Positions 25,753 to 34,717 of a stretch of 64,000 nucleotides of DNA are shown here, piece by piece. The notes under the pieces are model-generated. The model saw nothing but the letters and a program-made list of their open reading frames with translations. It was not told where the DNA came from and did not search any database. This DNA comes from Okeania sp. SIO3I5. Lineage in GTDB: Bacteria; Cyanobacteriota; Cyanobacteriia; Cyanobacteriales; Microcoleaceae. Position numbers and translations under genes: made by a program. The DNA lies in the NCBI RefSeq assembly GCF_010672085.1, contig NZ_JAAHHT010000016.1:24887-88886 (forward strand), in the 5' to 3' direction. Numbering within the stretch: the first letter of the stretch is position 1; each line of letters opens with the position of its first letter.

Positions 25753-27150
25753 TATTTATTTTTCATTTTTTAATTTTTTTAAAAATTTAAGGTAATTCCA
25801 CCATCTCTGGCACAAAAAACCTCCAACCTGGGGAGCTTAAGAAAATGATTTGAGCTTCAAATTAAATTATTTCCACCACTTACTCCCCATTAAAATCAAA
25901 GGTTTATTTTAACTGCGCCCCTGATTGAAAAATTCAATCTCCTCTGTCAGGCCGAGCTGCCAGTGCTGCTACAATATCAACAAGAAAGCTAGTATTTTTA
26001 ACAGAAATCGCTCCTTCGATATAAAATCTCAATAGACATCAAACTTATTTATTTTATTTTTCATTTTTTAATTTTTTGAAAATTTAGAGGCAATTCCAGC
26101 ATCTCTAACACAAAAAACCTCTAATCCAGGGAGCTTAAGAAAATGATTTGAGCTTCAAATTAAATTATTTTTACCACTTACTCCCCATTAAAATCAAAAG
26201 TCGATCTTGAGTCCTTCTGTGGAAAAATTCAATCTCCTCTGTCAGGTCGAGCTGCCAGTGCTGCTACAATATCAACAAGAAAGCTAGTATTTTTAACAGA
26301 AATCGCTCCTTCGATATAGAATCTCAATAGACATCAAACTTATTTCTTTTATTTTTCATTTTTTAATTTTTTGAAAATTTAGAGGCAATTCCAGCATCTC
26401 TAACACAAAAAACTTCTAATCCAGGGAGCTTAAGAAAATGATTTGAGCTTCAAATTAAATTATTTTTACCACTTACTCCCAATTCAAATCAAAGGTTTAT
26501 TTTAACTGCGCCCCTGATTGAAAAATTCAATCTCCTCTGTCAGGTCGAGCTGCCAGTGCTGCTACAATATCAGCAAGAAAGCTAGTAGTTTTAGCAGAAA
26601 CCGCTCCTTAAATATAGAATCTCAATAAACAGCAAACTTATTTATTTCATTTTTCATTTTTTAATTTTTTGAAAATTTGAGGCAATTCCAGGATCTCTGA
26701 GACAAAAAACCTCCAAACTGGGGAGCTTAAGAAAATGATTTTTGGTTCAAATTAAACAGGACTTACGCATTTTTGAATTCTAAACACTACATATTTATAA
26801 CGTTATAGTTTTTGAACCCCATAAGCCGCTATATATAGTGTCTCTGCGTAAGTCCTGTTAAATTATTTCTACCACTTACTCCCCATTAAAATCAAAAGTT
26901 TATTTTAACTGCGCCCCTAATTGAAAAATTCAATCGGCTTTGTCAGGTCGAGCTGCTAGTGCTGCTACAATATCAGCAAGAAAGCTAGTAGTTTTAGCAG
27001 AAACCGCTCCTTAAATCTTAAATATAAAATCTCAATAGACACTAAATATATTTCTTTCATTTTTCATTTTTTAATTTTTTGAAAATTTGAGGCAATTCTA
27101 GCACTTCTGACACAAAAAATCTCCAACCTGGGGAGCTTAAGAAAATGATA
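25753..27150. repeat. Array of four decayed copies of the tsaC 5' end and leader
   Basis: Directly upstream of tsaC, a unit of about 295-298 bp recurs with the landmark TTACTCCC(C) at 25880, 26178, 26473 and 26877. Each unit matches the first ~55 codons of tsaC plus its leader: for example AAATCGGCTTTGTCAGGTCG in the gene versus CAATCTCCTCTGTCAGGTCG in the copies, and the leader blocks TTTTTCATTTTTTAATTTTT, CACAAAAAACCTC and GGGAGCTTAAGAAAATGAT are nearly identical. All copies have stops and indels. The copies resemble each other more than the gene, so a decayed copy was amplified. The third interval is 404 bp because a 103-bp family A element plus 3 bp sits in it. Confidence 0.85.
26756..26858. 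mobile_element. Family A element inserted in the tsaC-derived array, with empty-site controls
   Basis: A perfect 14-bp inverted terminal repeat ACAGGACTTACGCA flanks a 103-bp element. The flanks are ...CAAATTAA and TAAATTATTT, whereas the neighbouring array units have uninterrupted CAAATTAAATTATTT. This gives a 3-bp TAA target duplication (TTAA if the border is shifted one base). Removing element plus duplication restores the 298-bp unit exactly. Confidence 0.9.
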
Positions 27151-27547
27151 TTTTCAACTTATTCGACAATAAGACTCTATGAAAATTTTTTGAACCTTAA
27201 AAAAATGACCATTTTTGGAATTCAAAATTCGCGCATTCACACGTTCAAAAATTTTGGTTCATTCCTTAATTTCAATAATTGTTTAATTAATAGACATCTC
27301 CAAAAATCAAAAATGAAATCAATTCAAGAGCTGAAATCAACAATTTCATTCCCTATTCCCTATTCCCTATTCCCTATTCCCTGACTTCTGCAAGAAGTCT
27401 AAAGATTCAAGCCTCGTTCTTTAGAACAAAAAAATCAAAAATATTTTCCTTCCTTATTTCAAGTCTCTGACTTTCCTGCTGATGCGGAACAAACAGGCAA
27501 AGGTTATAATTTTGAATTAATAATTTTGAATTTTGAATTGATTTTCC
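27145..27547. repeat. Spacer with family B element
   Basis: 27291-27401 is family B (TAGACATCTCC to AGAAGTCTA) with five TATTCCC heptamers. The plus-strand frame 27145-27384 reads through it and is not a gene. Confidence 0.7.
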
Positions 27548-28456
27548 CTACTTCAAATAAGCCATAGCAAACCTATTAACACCCTCAAAATCCCGAAAAA
27601 CCTCAACCCGACAATAAGCTCCATTATCTTCCAACATTTCAGCAACCATCTCCCCTTGCCCATCCATCATCTCCACCAACCAAACACCACCAGAAACCAA
27701 ATATAGTGGAGCCCTTTCAATTAAAAACCTAATACAATCTAGACCATCAACACCGCCATCAAGGGCCGAACGAGGCTCATGCTTCCTAACCTCTACTTGC
27801 AAAGTAGAAATCATACCACTAGGAATATAAGGAGGATTGGCCACCATCCCACTCACCCTACCCCGCAAATGCTCCAGCGGTTCCCACCAAGAACCCTCAT
27901 AAAAACTAATTCTATGAGCAAAACCTAACCTAATAGCATTCTGTCTAGCAATAGCCAAAGCTTCTAGACTACAATCAACAGCATAAATCGAAGCATCTGT
28001 CAATACACCAGCTAAACCACAAGCGATCGCCCCACTACCAGTTCCCAAATCCACCCAAATTCCTTGTCCAAGCTCCGAAACAGCATTAGTAGCATCTACA
28101 ACCAGATCAATTAAACACTCCGTTTCCGGCCTAGGAATCAAAACCCCAGAACCCACCTCCAAAGAAAAATTCCGCCAATAAGTAACCCCAGTTAAATATT
28201 GAAGCGGAACCCTATCCTCCAAACGTCGGCGCCAAAGACCATCCAACTCAACTAAAGAAAGACTCATTGAAACATTAGGCCAATCCTTAAAAGACTCCAG
28301 ACGCAATGTTAATCTATCCAGTCCAGTAAACTCCTGTAACAACAAATCAACCTCAGCAACAGATATATCTTCCCTCAAAGCATCAGCCTTAGTTTGACAA
28401 TACCATCGCCAAAGTTCCAGACCTGAAACGAAGCACTTAGAGGGAAAATCCATCAA
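27548..28456 (-). CDS. prmC: Peptide chain release factor N5-glutamine methyltransferase
   Basis: This 302-residue SAM-dependent enzyme methylates the GGQ glutamine of release factors RF1/RF2. It has an N-terminal helical substrate domain (1-95) with RVPLQYLTGVTYWRNFSLEV, then IPRPETECLIDLVVDA, the SAM-binding IWVDLGTGSGAIACGLA, and the catalytic NPPY motif (MVANPPYIPSG). DGGVDGLDCIRFLIERA and the C-terminal GVNRFAMAYLK are also typical. Length is normal. There are two Mets at the start; either is possible. It is a single-gene unit on the minus strand. Confidence 0.95.
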   Translation of the reverse strand: MMDFPSKCFVSGLELWRWYCQTKADALREDISVAEVDLLLQEFTGLDRLTLRLESFKDWPNVSMSLSLVELDGLWRRRLEDRVPLQYLTGVTYWRNFSLEVGSGVLIPRPETECLIDLVVDATNAVSELGQGIWVDLGTGSGAIACGLAGVLTDASIYAVDCSLEALAIARQNAIRLGFAHRISFYEGSWWEPLEHLRGRVSGMVANPPYIPSGMISTLQVEVRKHEPRSALDGGVDGLDCIRFLIERAPLYLVSGGVWLVEMMDGQGEMVAEMLEDNGAYCRVEVFRDFEGVNRFAMAYLK

Positions 28457-28685
28457 CCAATCACTTAGAATCTCAACTTACTTATTGATTACCAGAATTA
28501 CCGAAAAATTAAGGTATAAAACCTCTCAATTACATTGATAAAAAGCAGTCGTTTTACTAGCGCAAAGCTTTGCCCCAGCAAAAACGCCATATCCAATTGA
28601 CCAAGAGAAAGAAAAAAATTCCTTTTAGCCAATCCTCTTTTTTATAAGAAGAGGTAATAATTAATAATTAATAATTAATTATTAA
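28457..28685. other. prmC-tic22 spacer
   Basis: AT-rich with a few AATTAAT heptamers at 28655-28690 that reach the tic22 stop codon. Nothing else seen. Confidence 0.6.
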
Positions 28686-29447
28686 TTATTGAAGAGATTG
28701 TCTTAACTGTTGTAAAAACTCCACAGACTCCCGTGGAGGAATAAAAATAATTTTTTCCAAGAAAGGATCATTTTCATTATCATTTTTCAAGGCATTAATT
28801 ACACGCTCAAGACTCACAACCTCAATCTTCACAGAAGAAGCAAAATCAGGTTGTTGAGCTTTAGCCCGATCTAACATTCCTTGCAAATCTTCCTTATTAA
28901 AAAACATAGGAAAAAATTTCTCTTCCCCACGCTGCATCGACAAATATTGATTATCCGGACCCCCACTAGCTATAAACAAAGGTACCCCATTAAACTGTTT
29001 AACATCCTGACCATCCTGCTGAAGTAAAGCCTTAGCCGATTCAACCTGTCTTTTAATTGGAAAAAGATCAAATACTAATTTATGGCCATCCGGTTGTGTA
29101 GATTGGCTCATTTCATAAACTTTACCTAGAGGAATAGGGACAACCTGAGCCTTAGCAGCCATATCAGGATTTTCTCCTTTTAATTTGTTGTTCACAAAAG
29201 CATCTGCATCGCTCTTACTCATAAAAACTGTCAGCAAAGAAAAATTAGTTTCATTACCTTCTTTTTTAACCGAAAGTACAATAGGAGAACCGTTTTGATC
29301 GGTAATTGTAAATACGGGTACTTCAATTAACTTCCGTACAATTTCCTCCTCAGGCAGTGCTAATGCAGACATATCTTTCAGGGAAGGTCCAATTAAACTG
29401 CTGGCCACTATTCCTAACACTGCACTTAAGCGAATTAACGATTTCAT
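28686..29447 (-). CDS. Tic22 family protein
   Basis: This 253-residue protein begins with an N-terminal signal-like segment (MKSLIRLSAVLGIVASSLIG, with cleavage plausible after about residue 31 at SALA-LPEE). The mature part matches Tic22: VRKLIEVPVFTITDQNGSPI, LLTVFMSKSDADAFV, VPIPLGKVYEM, NGVPLFIASGGPDNQYLSMQ and EEKFFPMFFNKEDLQGML. In cyanobacteria Tic22 is a periplasmic or thylakoid-lumen chaperone-like protein linked to outer-membrane biogenesis; the plastid homologue works in protein import. Length is usual. It is solitary, with a long AT-rich 5' region. Confidence 0.9.
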   Translation of the reverse strand: MKSLIRLSAVLGIVASSLIGPSLKDMSALALPEEEIVRKLIEVPVFTITDQNGSPIVLSVKKEGNETNFSLLTVFMSKSDADAFVNNKLKGENPDMAAKAQVVPIPLGKVYEMSQSTQPDGHKLVFDLFPIKRQVESAKALLQQDGQDVKQFNGVPLFIASGGPDNQYLSMQRGEEKFFPMFFNKEDLQGMLDRAKAQQPDFASSVKIEVVSLERVINALKNDNENDPFLEKIIFIPPRESVEFLQQLRQSLQ

Positions 29448-31231
29448 AAATTCTCCTGTTATATTAAAATATTGGAATTAAAAAAAACTCTAAACATTAA
29501 ATAACGACAAAGCAAAATCAAAGCCAAAAAAATAAGTTTATCCTCCAATATGCTACTAATCAACATAATTTAATTTGTTTTCTATACAAATTTATAGATA
29601 CAATAATTAAATTATGAATCTTTTTACACTATTGAAAACATTTATCTAAATGTTAATTTGTTAATCTCAGTAAAATTATGCTTTCTCTTCAAATTTAAAC
29701 CATGAAACTCATAAATTATTTAACCAAAACCAAAATTATCATTAATTATAAAATACAATTGCTTTGTTATTCATTAATAAGTCGTCAGAAAAATAAATTT
29801 CCTAATTTCGTAAGCAAGTTCTCATACAAGATAGGATTGGCAGGATGTGTAATTAATTTTATATAGTTATTAAATAACTCTCAAAAAATTATTATCCTCA
29901 AATAACAGTAATCTATAGTATATTTAATACTTTAGTGACATACTCCTGCAGCAACATCACAGTATTGTGTGGACTTTCCTTTGAGTAATCCCGATATACC
30001 ATCTTAACTCGCGTGTCTTAAGAACAGAAAGCCCTATTTCCCTACGTTTTATACTTCTGAGTGCATTTTTATTGTGACACATTAAAATGCGACTCCGGGA
30101 GACAAGAGTAAATAGTTTTTGAGAAGTACCCTACCACAAATTGATTGATTTACTCAATTTGTTACTAGCTCGTCCTTTGATACTTAAGTCTATCTTCGGC
30201 GAACCACTCCGCATCTAAGTGACGGATAATTTCATATTTCCAGAAAAATTAGTTGGCAACAAATAACTGTAACAATCTTTATCTGTTGTTGGCAAATTTA
30301 TTTATATTCTTTGGCAATAGCTAAAAAAGCCTTAATCACCTAAAAATAATTAGGAATATGATTAATGGTTTATGGGTAAACAATTAATTATAACGTTAGT
30401 GTAGTATAACACAGATATTTTATTTACTGCACCTGAGAACATATTAAATATTTTCTGAAATAACTTAGCTTAATCTTTGAGGGTATTGCTAAACTGAAGA
30501 TGTTTACTAAATCACACCATTACGGAAAAGCATTTTTGTGGAGTTTGTTAAATTTTTAGGCCTCAGATAGCTTTGCTTCTCTTGGTTTTGAGGAAAGTTG
30601 TAGGTTTGAGATTTGAGGTTTGAGATTTGAGGTTCAATTGAATTGAGATTTAACCCTAGCAATTGTGGACACTACACGTAAAATTTTGGGCTTTTCAGAC
30701 TATTATGGAGCCAGAGGAACTGGAAAAATCTTCTACCTAGATTTCCAGTGGAAATTTGATACCCACGGTAATTTCAGTTATCACTTAGTACCTCCAAGTG
30801 AACCATTGGGATTGAAATAAGGAAATTGATTTTCTCAATAGGAGATTGGATCTTGTTAGAAAACCTAGTGGTGTCAAGCCTTAAATTGTGGATTAGGATG
30901 GAGCAACGAGGGAAGACCTCTCCTCTCCCCCCTGCCCCTCCCCCTCTCCTGCTTTTGAGAGGGGAGAAATTCCCCCTAACGCTAGCAGGGAAGGGGATTA
31001 GGGGGTTAGGTTTTTTTCACCCACATTTTTAAGCTTGACGCGCCACTAGCCATCCCTTGACCGCTTTTTCATCCCCTAAAAAGGGGAAGCTTTAGACCTG
31101 ATTTTTGGGCAATTTTAATCCTTGTATGAAAAATCACTCATAAGATTGAAGTCTATGTCCATTCTAGTTTAGGTAGAAGTATATGAAGTACATATTTTTT
31201 TCAACCCCAGAGTAATTTATCAGTTTATATA
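29448..31231. other. Long gene-poor spacer upstream of tRNA-Pro
   Basis: 29448-29930 is very AT-rich. 29940-30240 is a higher-GC patch without an open frame, with hairpins such as GAGTGCATTTTTA/TAAAATGCGACTC (30058-30096) and ACAAATTGA/TCAATTTGT (30135-30170); it could be a structured RNA or an element relic. 30595-30640 has TTTGAGGTTTGAGA tandem repeats. 30880-31060 is a C/G-run palindromic repeat (CCTAACCCCC type). 31075-31110 has AAAAAGGGGAAGCTTTAGAC, repeated at 36345 and 39205. Apart from the small fragment at 30647-30820 I see no gene. Confidence 0.5.
30647..30820 (+). pseudogene. Unrecognised coding fragment
   Basis: An open stretch just after a TGA encodes DLTLAIVDTTRKILGFSDYY then YLDFQWKFDTHGNFSYHLVP and PSEPLGLK, ending TAA at 30818. 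Its amino-acid composition is protein-like and unlike the surrounding repeats. There is no ATG; the only candidate start is GTG 30662. It looks like the C-terminal end of a lost gene, but I do not recognise the family. It could be chance. Confidence 0.35.
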
Positions 31232-31305
31232 TCGGGATGACAGGATTTGAACCTGCGACATCCTGCTCCCAAAGCAGGCGCGCTACCAAGCTGCGCTACA
31301 TCCCG
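31232..31305 (-). tRNA. tRNA-Pro (TGG anticodon)
   Basis: The minus strand folds as a canonical 74-nt tRNA. The acceptor stem is CGGGATG with CATCCCG plus discriminator A; the D arm is GCGCAGCTTGGTAGCGC, the anticodon stem CCTGC/GCAGG with loop TTTGGGA (anticodon TGG at 34-36), and the T arm contains GGTTCAAATCC. The 3' CCA is not encoded, as is usual in cyanobacteria. It is the only tRNA I find in the window. Confidence 0.95.
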
Positions 31306-32457
31306 GTTGAACTAAATATACTATAGCTCAATTTTCAAATTTGTGCAAGAAAATTTGAAAAAATTTCTAAACAAGCAATCAGTAAGAGTTAAGTAGAGCG
31401 ACCATAAGATCGTCTATAAATAATTCTTTAGGGACTTTTCCCCAAAAATTTGAGAAATTTTGACCTATGCCATTAGGATTCATAGTTATTGATTTACTCA
31501 ATCTGGCACCTTCTAAAAATCTAGACAATCCTAGACACGCTCTTCATCGGTGATGTTGAGCGATTTTCCGACTCACCTGTCCATAAGTCTACTGGCAAAG
31601 AAGGTTAATGTTCCGCTCAATTACCTTGAGTGAGGATTCCCTAGGCGGCTTTTCGTCAGACATGAAAAGTCGAGTGTTTTACACTCCAGAATTTTTGCTA
31701 AAATCCTCTGGTCTTAGCATTATGTAATAATAACACAGATTAATGCCGACAAAATATAGACATTGTGTGGATATTTGTCTAGGATAGTTTATGTTTTTAA
31801 GCTTTAGCAAGTAACAGTAGCGAATCCTTAATTATGGAAAGATTAACTTGATTTAAATGATAATCAATTTTTGCAAAGACTGCAAAAAATTATTGTTTTT
31901 TGACATCCTATCCAGCGGTTAGGCACGGAAATTCATACTGATCCGTAGCTCTTCGGTAGGTTGACGTTTCATTGGGTGCTACTACCTTGACGGCAGTTTA
32001 ATCTTTCCCTGGACATCCGTTTAATATCTTGGACTGCCTACCCGCAACAACAATACCATAGCCTATTTATAAATACTTCCCTAGATCAGGCGGGGTTTAA
32101 TCAAAAAGTCGCCCTAGAAGGGCGAAGCTTTAAACCAAATTTTCTGGTAAATATTCTATTAGAACAATCATTAGTCCTATTTTTAGAGGGAAGCTTGAGA
32201 GCAATTTTTTCGTTCAGGAATTAACAACTAACAATTACCTCTCCTAAAAAAGAAGGAGGATTAACAAAAAGGAAAAATTTTTCTTTTTTTTCTCCTGAAA
32301 AAGAGAAGCTTTCAACCAAAATTATTTAATAATTAATGATTAATTAAAATCAATTATCTAGATAGACCTTACCTAGTAGACTAGCAGTTTAGCTAAATCC
32401 GACTCTTACCCAATATAATATGACTCAGTTAAGCATATCCAATCAAGTCAAAAACAG
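31306..32457. other. Gene-poor spacer with structured and element-like sequence
   Basis: 31540-31700 is a GC-richer patch with several hairpins (GAGTGTTTTACACTC; CTTTTCGTCAGACATGAAAAG; CTCAATTACCTTGAG) and no open frame; it may be an RNA or an element end. 31908-32063 looks like a decayed IS200/IS605-type tail (listed separately). 32095-32330 contains AAGCTTTAAACC-type and CTCCTAAAAAAGAAGGAGG repeats. No other gene. Confidence 0.45.
31908..32063 (-). mobile_element. Possible decayed right end of an IS200/IS605 (tnpB) element
   Basis: On the minus strand the sequence ends with GAATTTCCGTGCCTAACC, a short hairpin, and GGATAGGATGTCA, matching the layout GAATCCC..GGGAGGATGTCAA seen at the tnpB relic (38190-38232). 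Upstream is a short broken frame (GRQSKILNGCPGK, then a stop) that could be a tnpB C-terminal extension. Low confidence, by pattern only. Confidence 0.35.
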
Positions 32458-33009
32458 CTAATCTGGATACCAGAACATTCCTTTAATTCCCTCTGGGTCA
32501 GAGATAAAACCTAAATTTCGGTAAAAATCAACAACATGAGGGTCTGCAAATAAGGTAATGTTGCTGATATCCTCACTACGAAGTTTTTTGATGATGTAAT
32601 TCATCAATGCCTTTCCCAAACCTTTGCTTTGGAAGTCAGGATGAACAACTACATCCCAAAGAGTGGCATTAAAAGCATGGTCAGATGTCGCTCTAGCAAA
32701 ACCAATCAGTCTTCGCTGACTACCTCGCATTTGCCACATGGAGACCACAAGAAAACTATGTTGAATGGCCTTTTTTACTTTACGCAATGGACGACGAGAC
32801 CAACCAACAGCATTGCAAAGATCTTCGAGTTCATAGATATCTATATCTCGATCGGTACTAAAAAAGATACGTCCATTACCTCTATTAGGTGAACTAACAG
32901 CTTGAGAAGAAGCATCTTGTCCCCCAATAGTTGTGTATCTTTCATAATCTAAATTTTGAGACTGAGATGTTGGCTCAGAACCGGTAAACAAATTTTTCCA
33001 GAAACCCAT
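32458..33009 (-). CDS. GNAT N-acetyltransferase, NSI/GNAT2-like
   Basis: This 183-residue protein is highly conserved in cyanobacteria and related to plastid NSI/GNAT-type acetyltransferases. A short [13 protein letters not shown] leader and low-complexity linker are followed by [55 protein letters not shown], the acetyl-CoA loop [18 protein letters not shown], and [20 protein letters not shown] ending GMFWYPD. In plants the relatives acetylate chloroplast proteins and affect state transitions; the cyanobacterial substrate is not known to me. It is divergently arranged with the ACT-domain gene, with 73 bases between starts, so the promoters overlap. A paralogue lies at 23592. Confidence 0.92.
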   Translation of the reverse strand: MGFWKNLFTGSEPTSQSQNLDYERYTTIGGQDASSQAVSSPNRGNGRIFFSTDRDIDIYELEDLCNAVGWSRRPLRKVKKAIQHSFLVVSMWQMRGSQRRLIGFARATSDHAFNATLWDVVVHPDFQSKGLGKALMNYIIKKLRSEDISNITLFADPHVVDFYRNLGFISDPEGIKGMFWYPD

Positions 33010-33082
33010 GCAGGTGTGGTTAAGTTAGTAGAAGTTGGATGACATTATTAGATAGTATATATCCCGTTCCCTCTCTTCGATT

Positions 33083-33808
33083 ATGGCTCCGGGTTTAAAA
33101 TCATCGACATTAGAACTGCTAAAGCGCTTCAACCGAGCGTTTCCACAGTTTTATGAACAATTTGTCAGTAGTGATATTCAACTGCAAAATTTGAAACTAG
33201 CATATCAACTCTATAAAAGCAAACAAGCTGTAATAGAGCTAAAACCAGAAAGCAACAAAAGTGCCCTGCACTTTACCTACCGAAATCAATCGTTCTTACT
33301 CAGTGATATTTTTGGAGTATTAGCTGCTTATGGACTAACTATTCATAGTCTTAGTCTTTATGGACAAATTTACCCACCGATGTTGGTCTTTATCAAATTA
33401 GTAATATCTCGGGGGGGCAAAGCATTAACAGAGAAAACCTCGGAAAATGTTTGTCGCGCCATCCGTGAATCACTAGCAGGCCACTTCGAGGTGGAAGAAA
33501 TGTTGGCAGTAGAATTTAATCTAGATAGTGGTTTAGAGGAGGTAGAAACAGAATTTTATGTCGATCCTGTATTTCATCTACCAGCACTATTAATTGAGGC
33601 CGATAATCAACCAGGTCTATTCTACAAAGTTATGTATGCTATCTGGCAGGAAGATTTGTTGGTAGTTAATGCCAATTTGTTAGTTTGGCGTGGACGAACT
33701 CGCCTCATTCTTTATCTCCTGGGGCCAAATGAAAGTTTGATTCCAGAATACCTAGGCCAGAAAATTGCTGAAGGTGTGCGACAAAGATTGATGGGAGAAA
33801 GGTACTAA
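33083..33808 (+). CDS. Tandem ACT-like domain protein
   Basis: This 241-residue protein has two ACT-like regulatory folds: about residues 68-150 (LHFTYRNQSFLLSDIFGVLA, then LTIHSLSLYGQ) and 163-235 (FHLPALLIEADNQPGLFYKV, then LLVVNANLLVWRGRTRLILY). The second has the canonical DxPGLxxxV/I turn. This pairing resembles the C-terminal ACT pair of GlnD-type sensors, but no catalytic domain is present. It probably binds an amino acid or acts as a regulatory subunit. The final codons Glu-Arg-Tyr-stop are the first bases of a tandem array (33801-34335). It is divergent from the NSI-like acetyltransferase. Confidence 0.8.
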   Translation: MAPGLKSSTLELLKRFNRAFPQFYEQFVSSDIQLQNLKLAYQLYKSKQAVIELKPESNKSALHFTYRNQSFLLSDIFGVLAAYGLTIHSLSLYGQIYPPMLVFIKLVISRGGKALTEKTSENVCRAIRESLAGHFEVEEMLAVEFNLDSGLEEVETEFYVDPVFHLPALLIEADNQPGLFYKVMYAIWQEDLLVVNANLLVWRGRTRLILYLLGPNESLIPEYLGQKIAEGVRQRLMGERY

Positions 33809-34335
33809 ATTAATTAATAATTAATAATTAATAATTAATAATTAATCCCCAGAGGTTTTTAGCCTCTCCTTATTAATGAGAAAAAAGTGCGAGGAGATTT
33901 CCATACTTGATTCAATCCTCTAGGTTTTTACCAAAGGTACTAAATTAATTAATAATTAATAATTAATAATTAATCCCCAGAGGTTTTTAGCCTCTCCTTA
34001 TTAAGGAGAAAAAAGTGCGAGGAGATTTCCATACTTGATTCAATCCTCTCGGTTTTTACCAAAGGTACTAAATTAATTAATAATTAATAATTAATAATTA
34101 ATAATTAATCCCCAGAGGTTTTTAGCCTCTCCTTATTAATGAGAAAAAAGTGCGAGGAGATTTCCATACTTGATTCAATCCTCTCGGTTTTTACCAAAGG
34201 TACTAAATTAATTAATAATTAATAATTAATAATTAATAATTAATCCCCAGAGGTTTTTAGCCTCTCCTTATTAATGAGAAAAAAGTGCGAGGAGATTTCC
34301 ATACTTGATTCAATCCTCTCGGTTTTTACCAAAGG
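33801..34335. repeat. Fourfold tandem duplication of a gene's 3' end and spacer
   Basis: Four direct copies of a 128-135 bp unit start at 33801, 33936, 34064 and 34199, each with GGTACTAAATTAATTAATAA. Each unit includes the last codons and stop of the ACT gene (AGGTACTAA), two to five AATTAAT heptamers (explaining the length difference of 7 bp), an AGAGGTTTTTAGCCTCT hairpin and GTGCGAGGAGATTTCCATAC. Copies are nearly identical, so the expansion is recent. Confidence 0.95.
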
Positions 34336-34717
34336 TAATTATTACTCTGGTGATTAAATCTAAACATTGACAGATCAAAATTTTAGGCTTTAAGGAGCGA
34401 AAAAAAGTGCAACTTTATTCAGCAAAACCTAATTATTCATTAATGAATCTTACCGAATAATTATTAATTATTAATTATTCACCTTTATTATTCTCCCCTG
34501 AAAAGCGGAAAATAATAAATTTTTTCCTTCTTGCTCAATCCTCTCCCTTTTAGGGAGAGGTAATTATCAATTATCCACAATTATCCATTAATGAACAAAT
34601 TCCCATTTCTTCTGTAGGGGCGATTCGCGTTTGCGCAGGATTCCGCAGGAAATCTCCCCTACGACTCCTACCCTCACCCATAAGACTTTTTCAGCAAGTC
34701 CTACTTAAAATAAAAAT
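34336..34717. repeat. Spacer with decayed family D pieces
   Basis: 34375-34435 has GGCTTTAAGGAGCGAAAAAA and TTCAGCAAAACCTAATTA, and 34660-34706 has ACTTTTTCAGCAAGTCCTA: both are family D remnants. A GTAGGGGCGATTCGCG repeat lies at 34613-34640. No gene. Confidence 0.6.

Noticed and set aside
27145-27384. Plus-strand 79-residue frame
   Set aside because: It runs from the end of the tsaC-derived array into a family B element; the C-terminus is TATTCCC heptamers.
33801-34335. Possible CRISPR array
   Set aside because: The repeated unit is contiguous and includes a gene stop codon; there are no unique spacers alternating with short repeats, and no cas genes.
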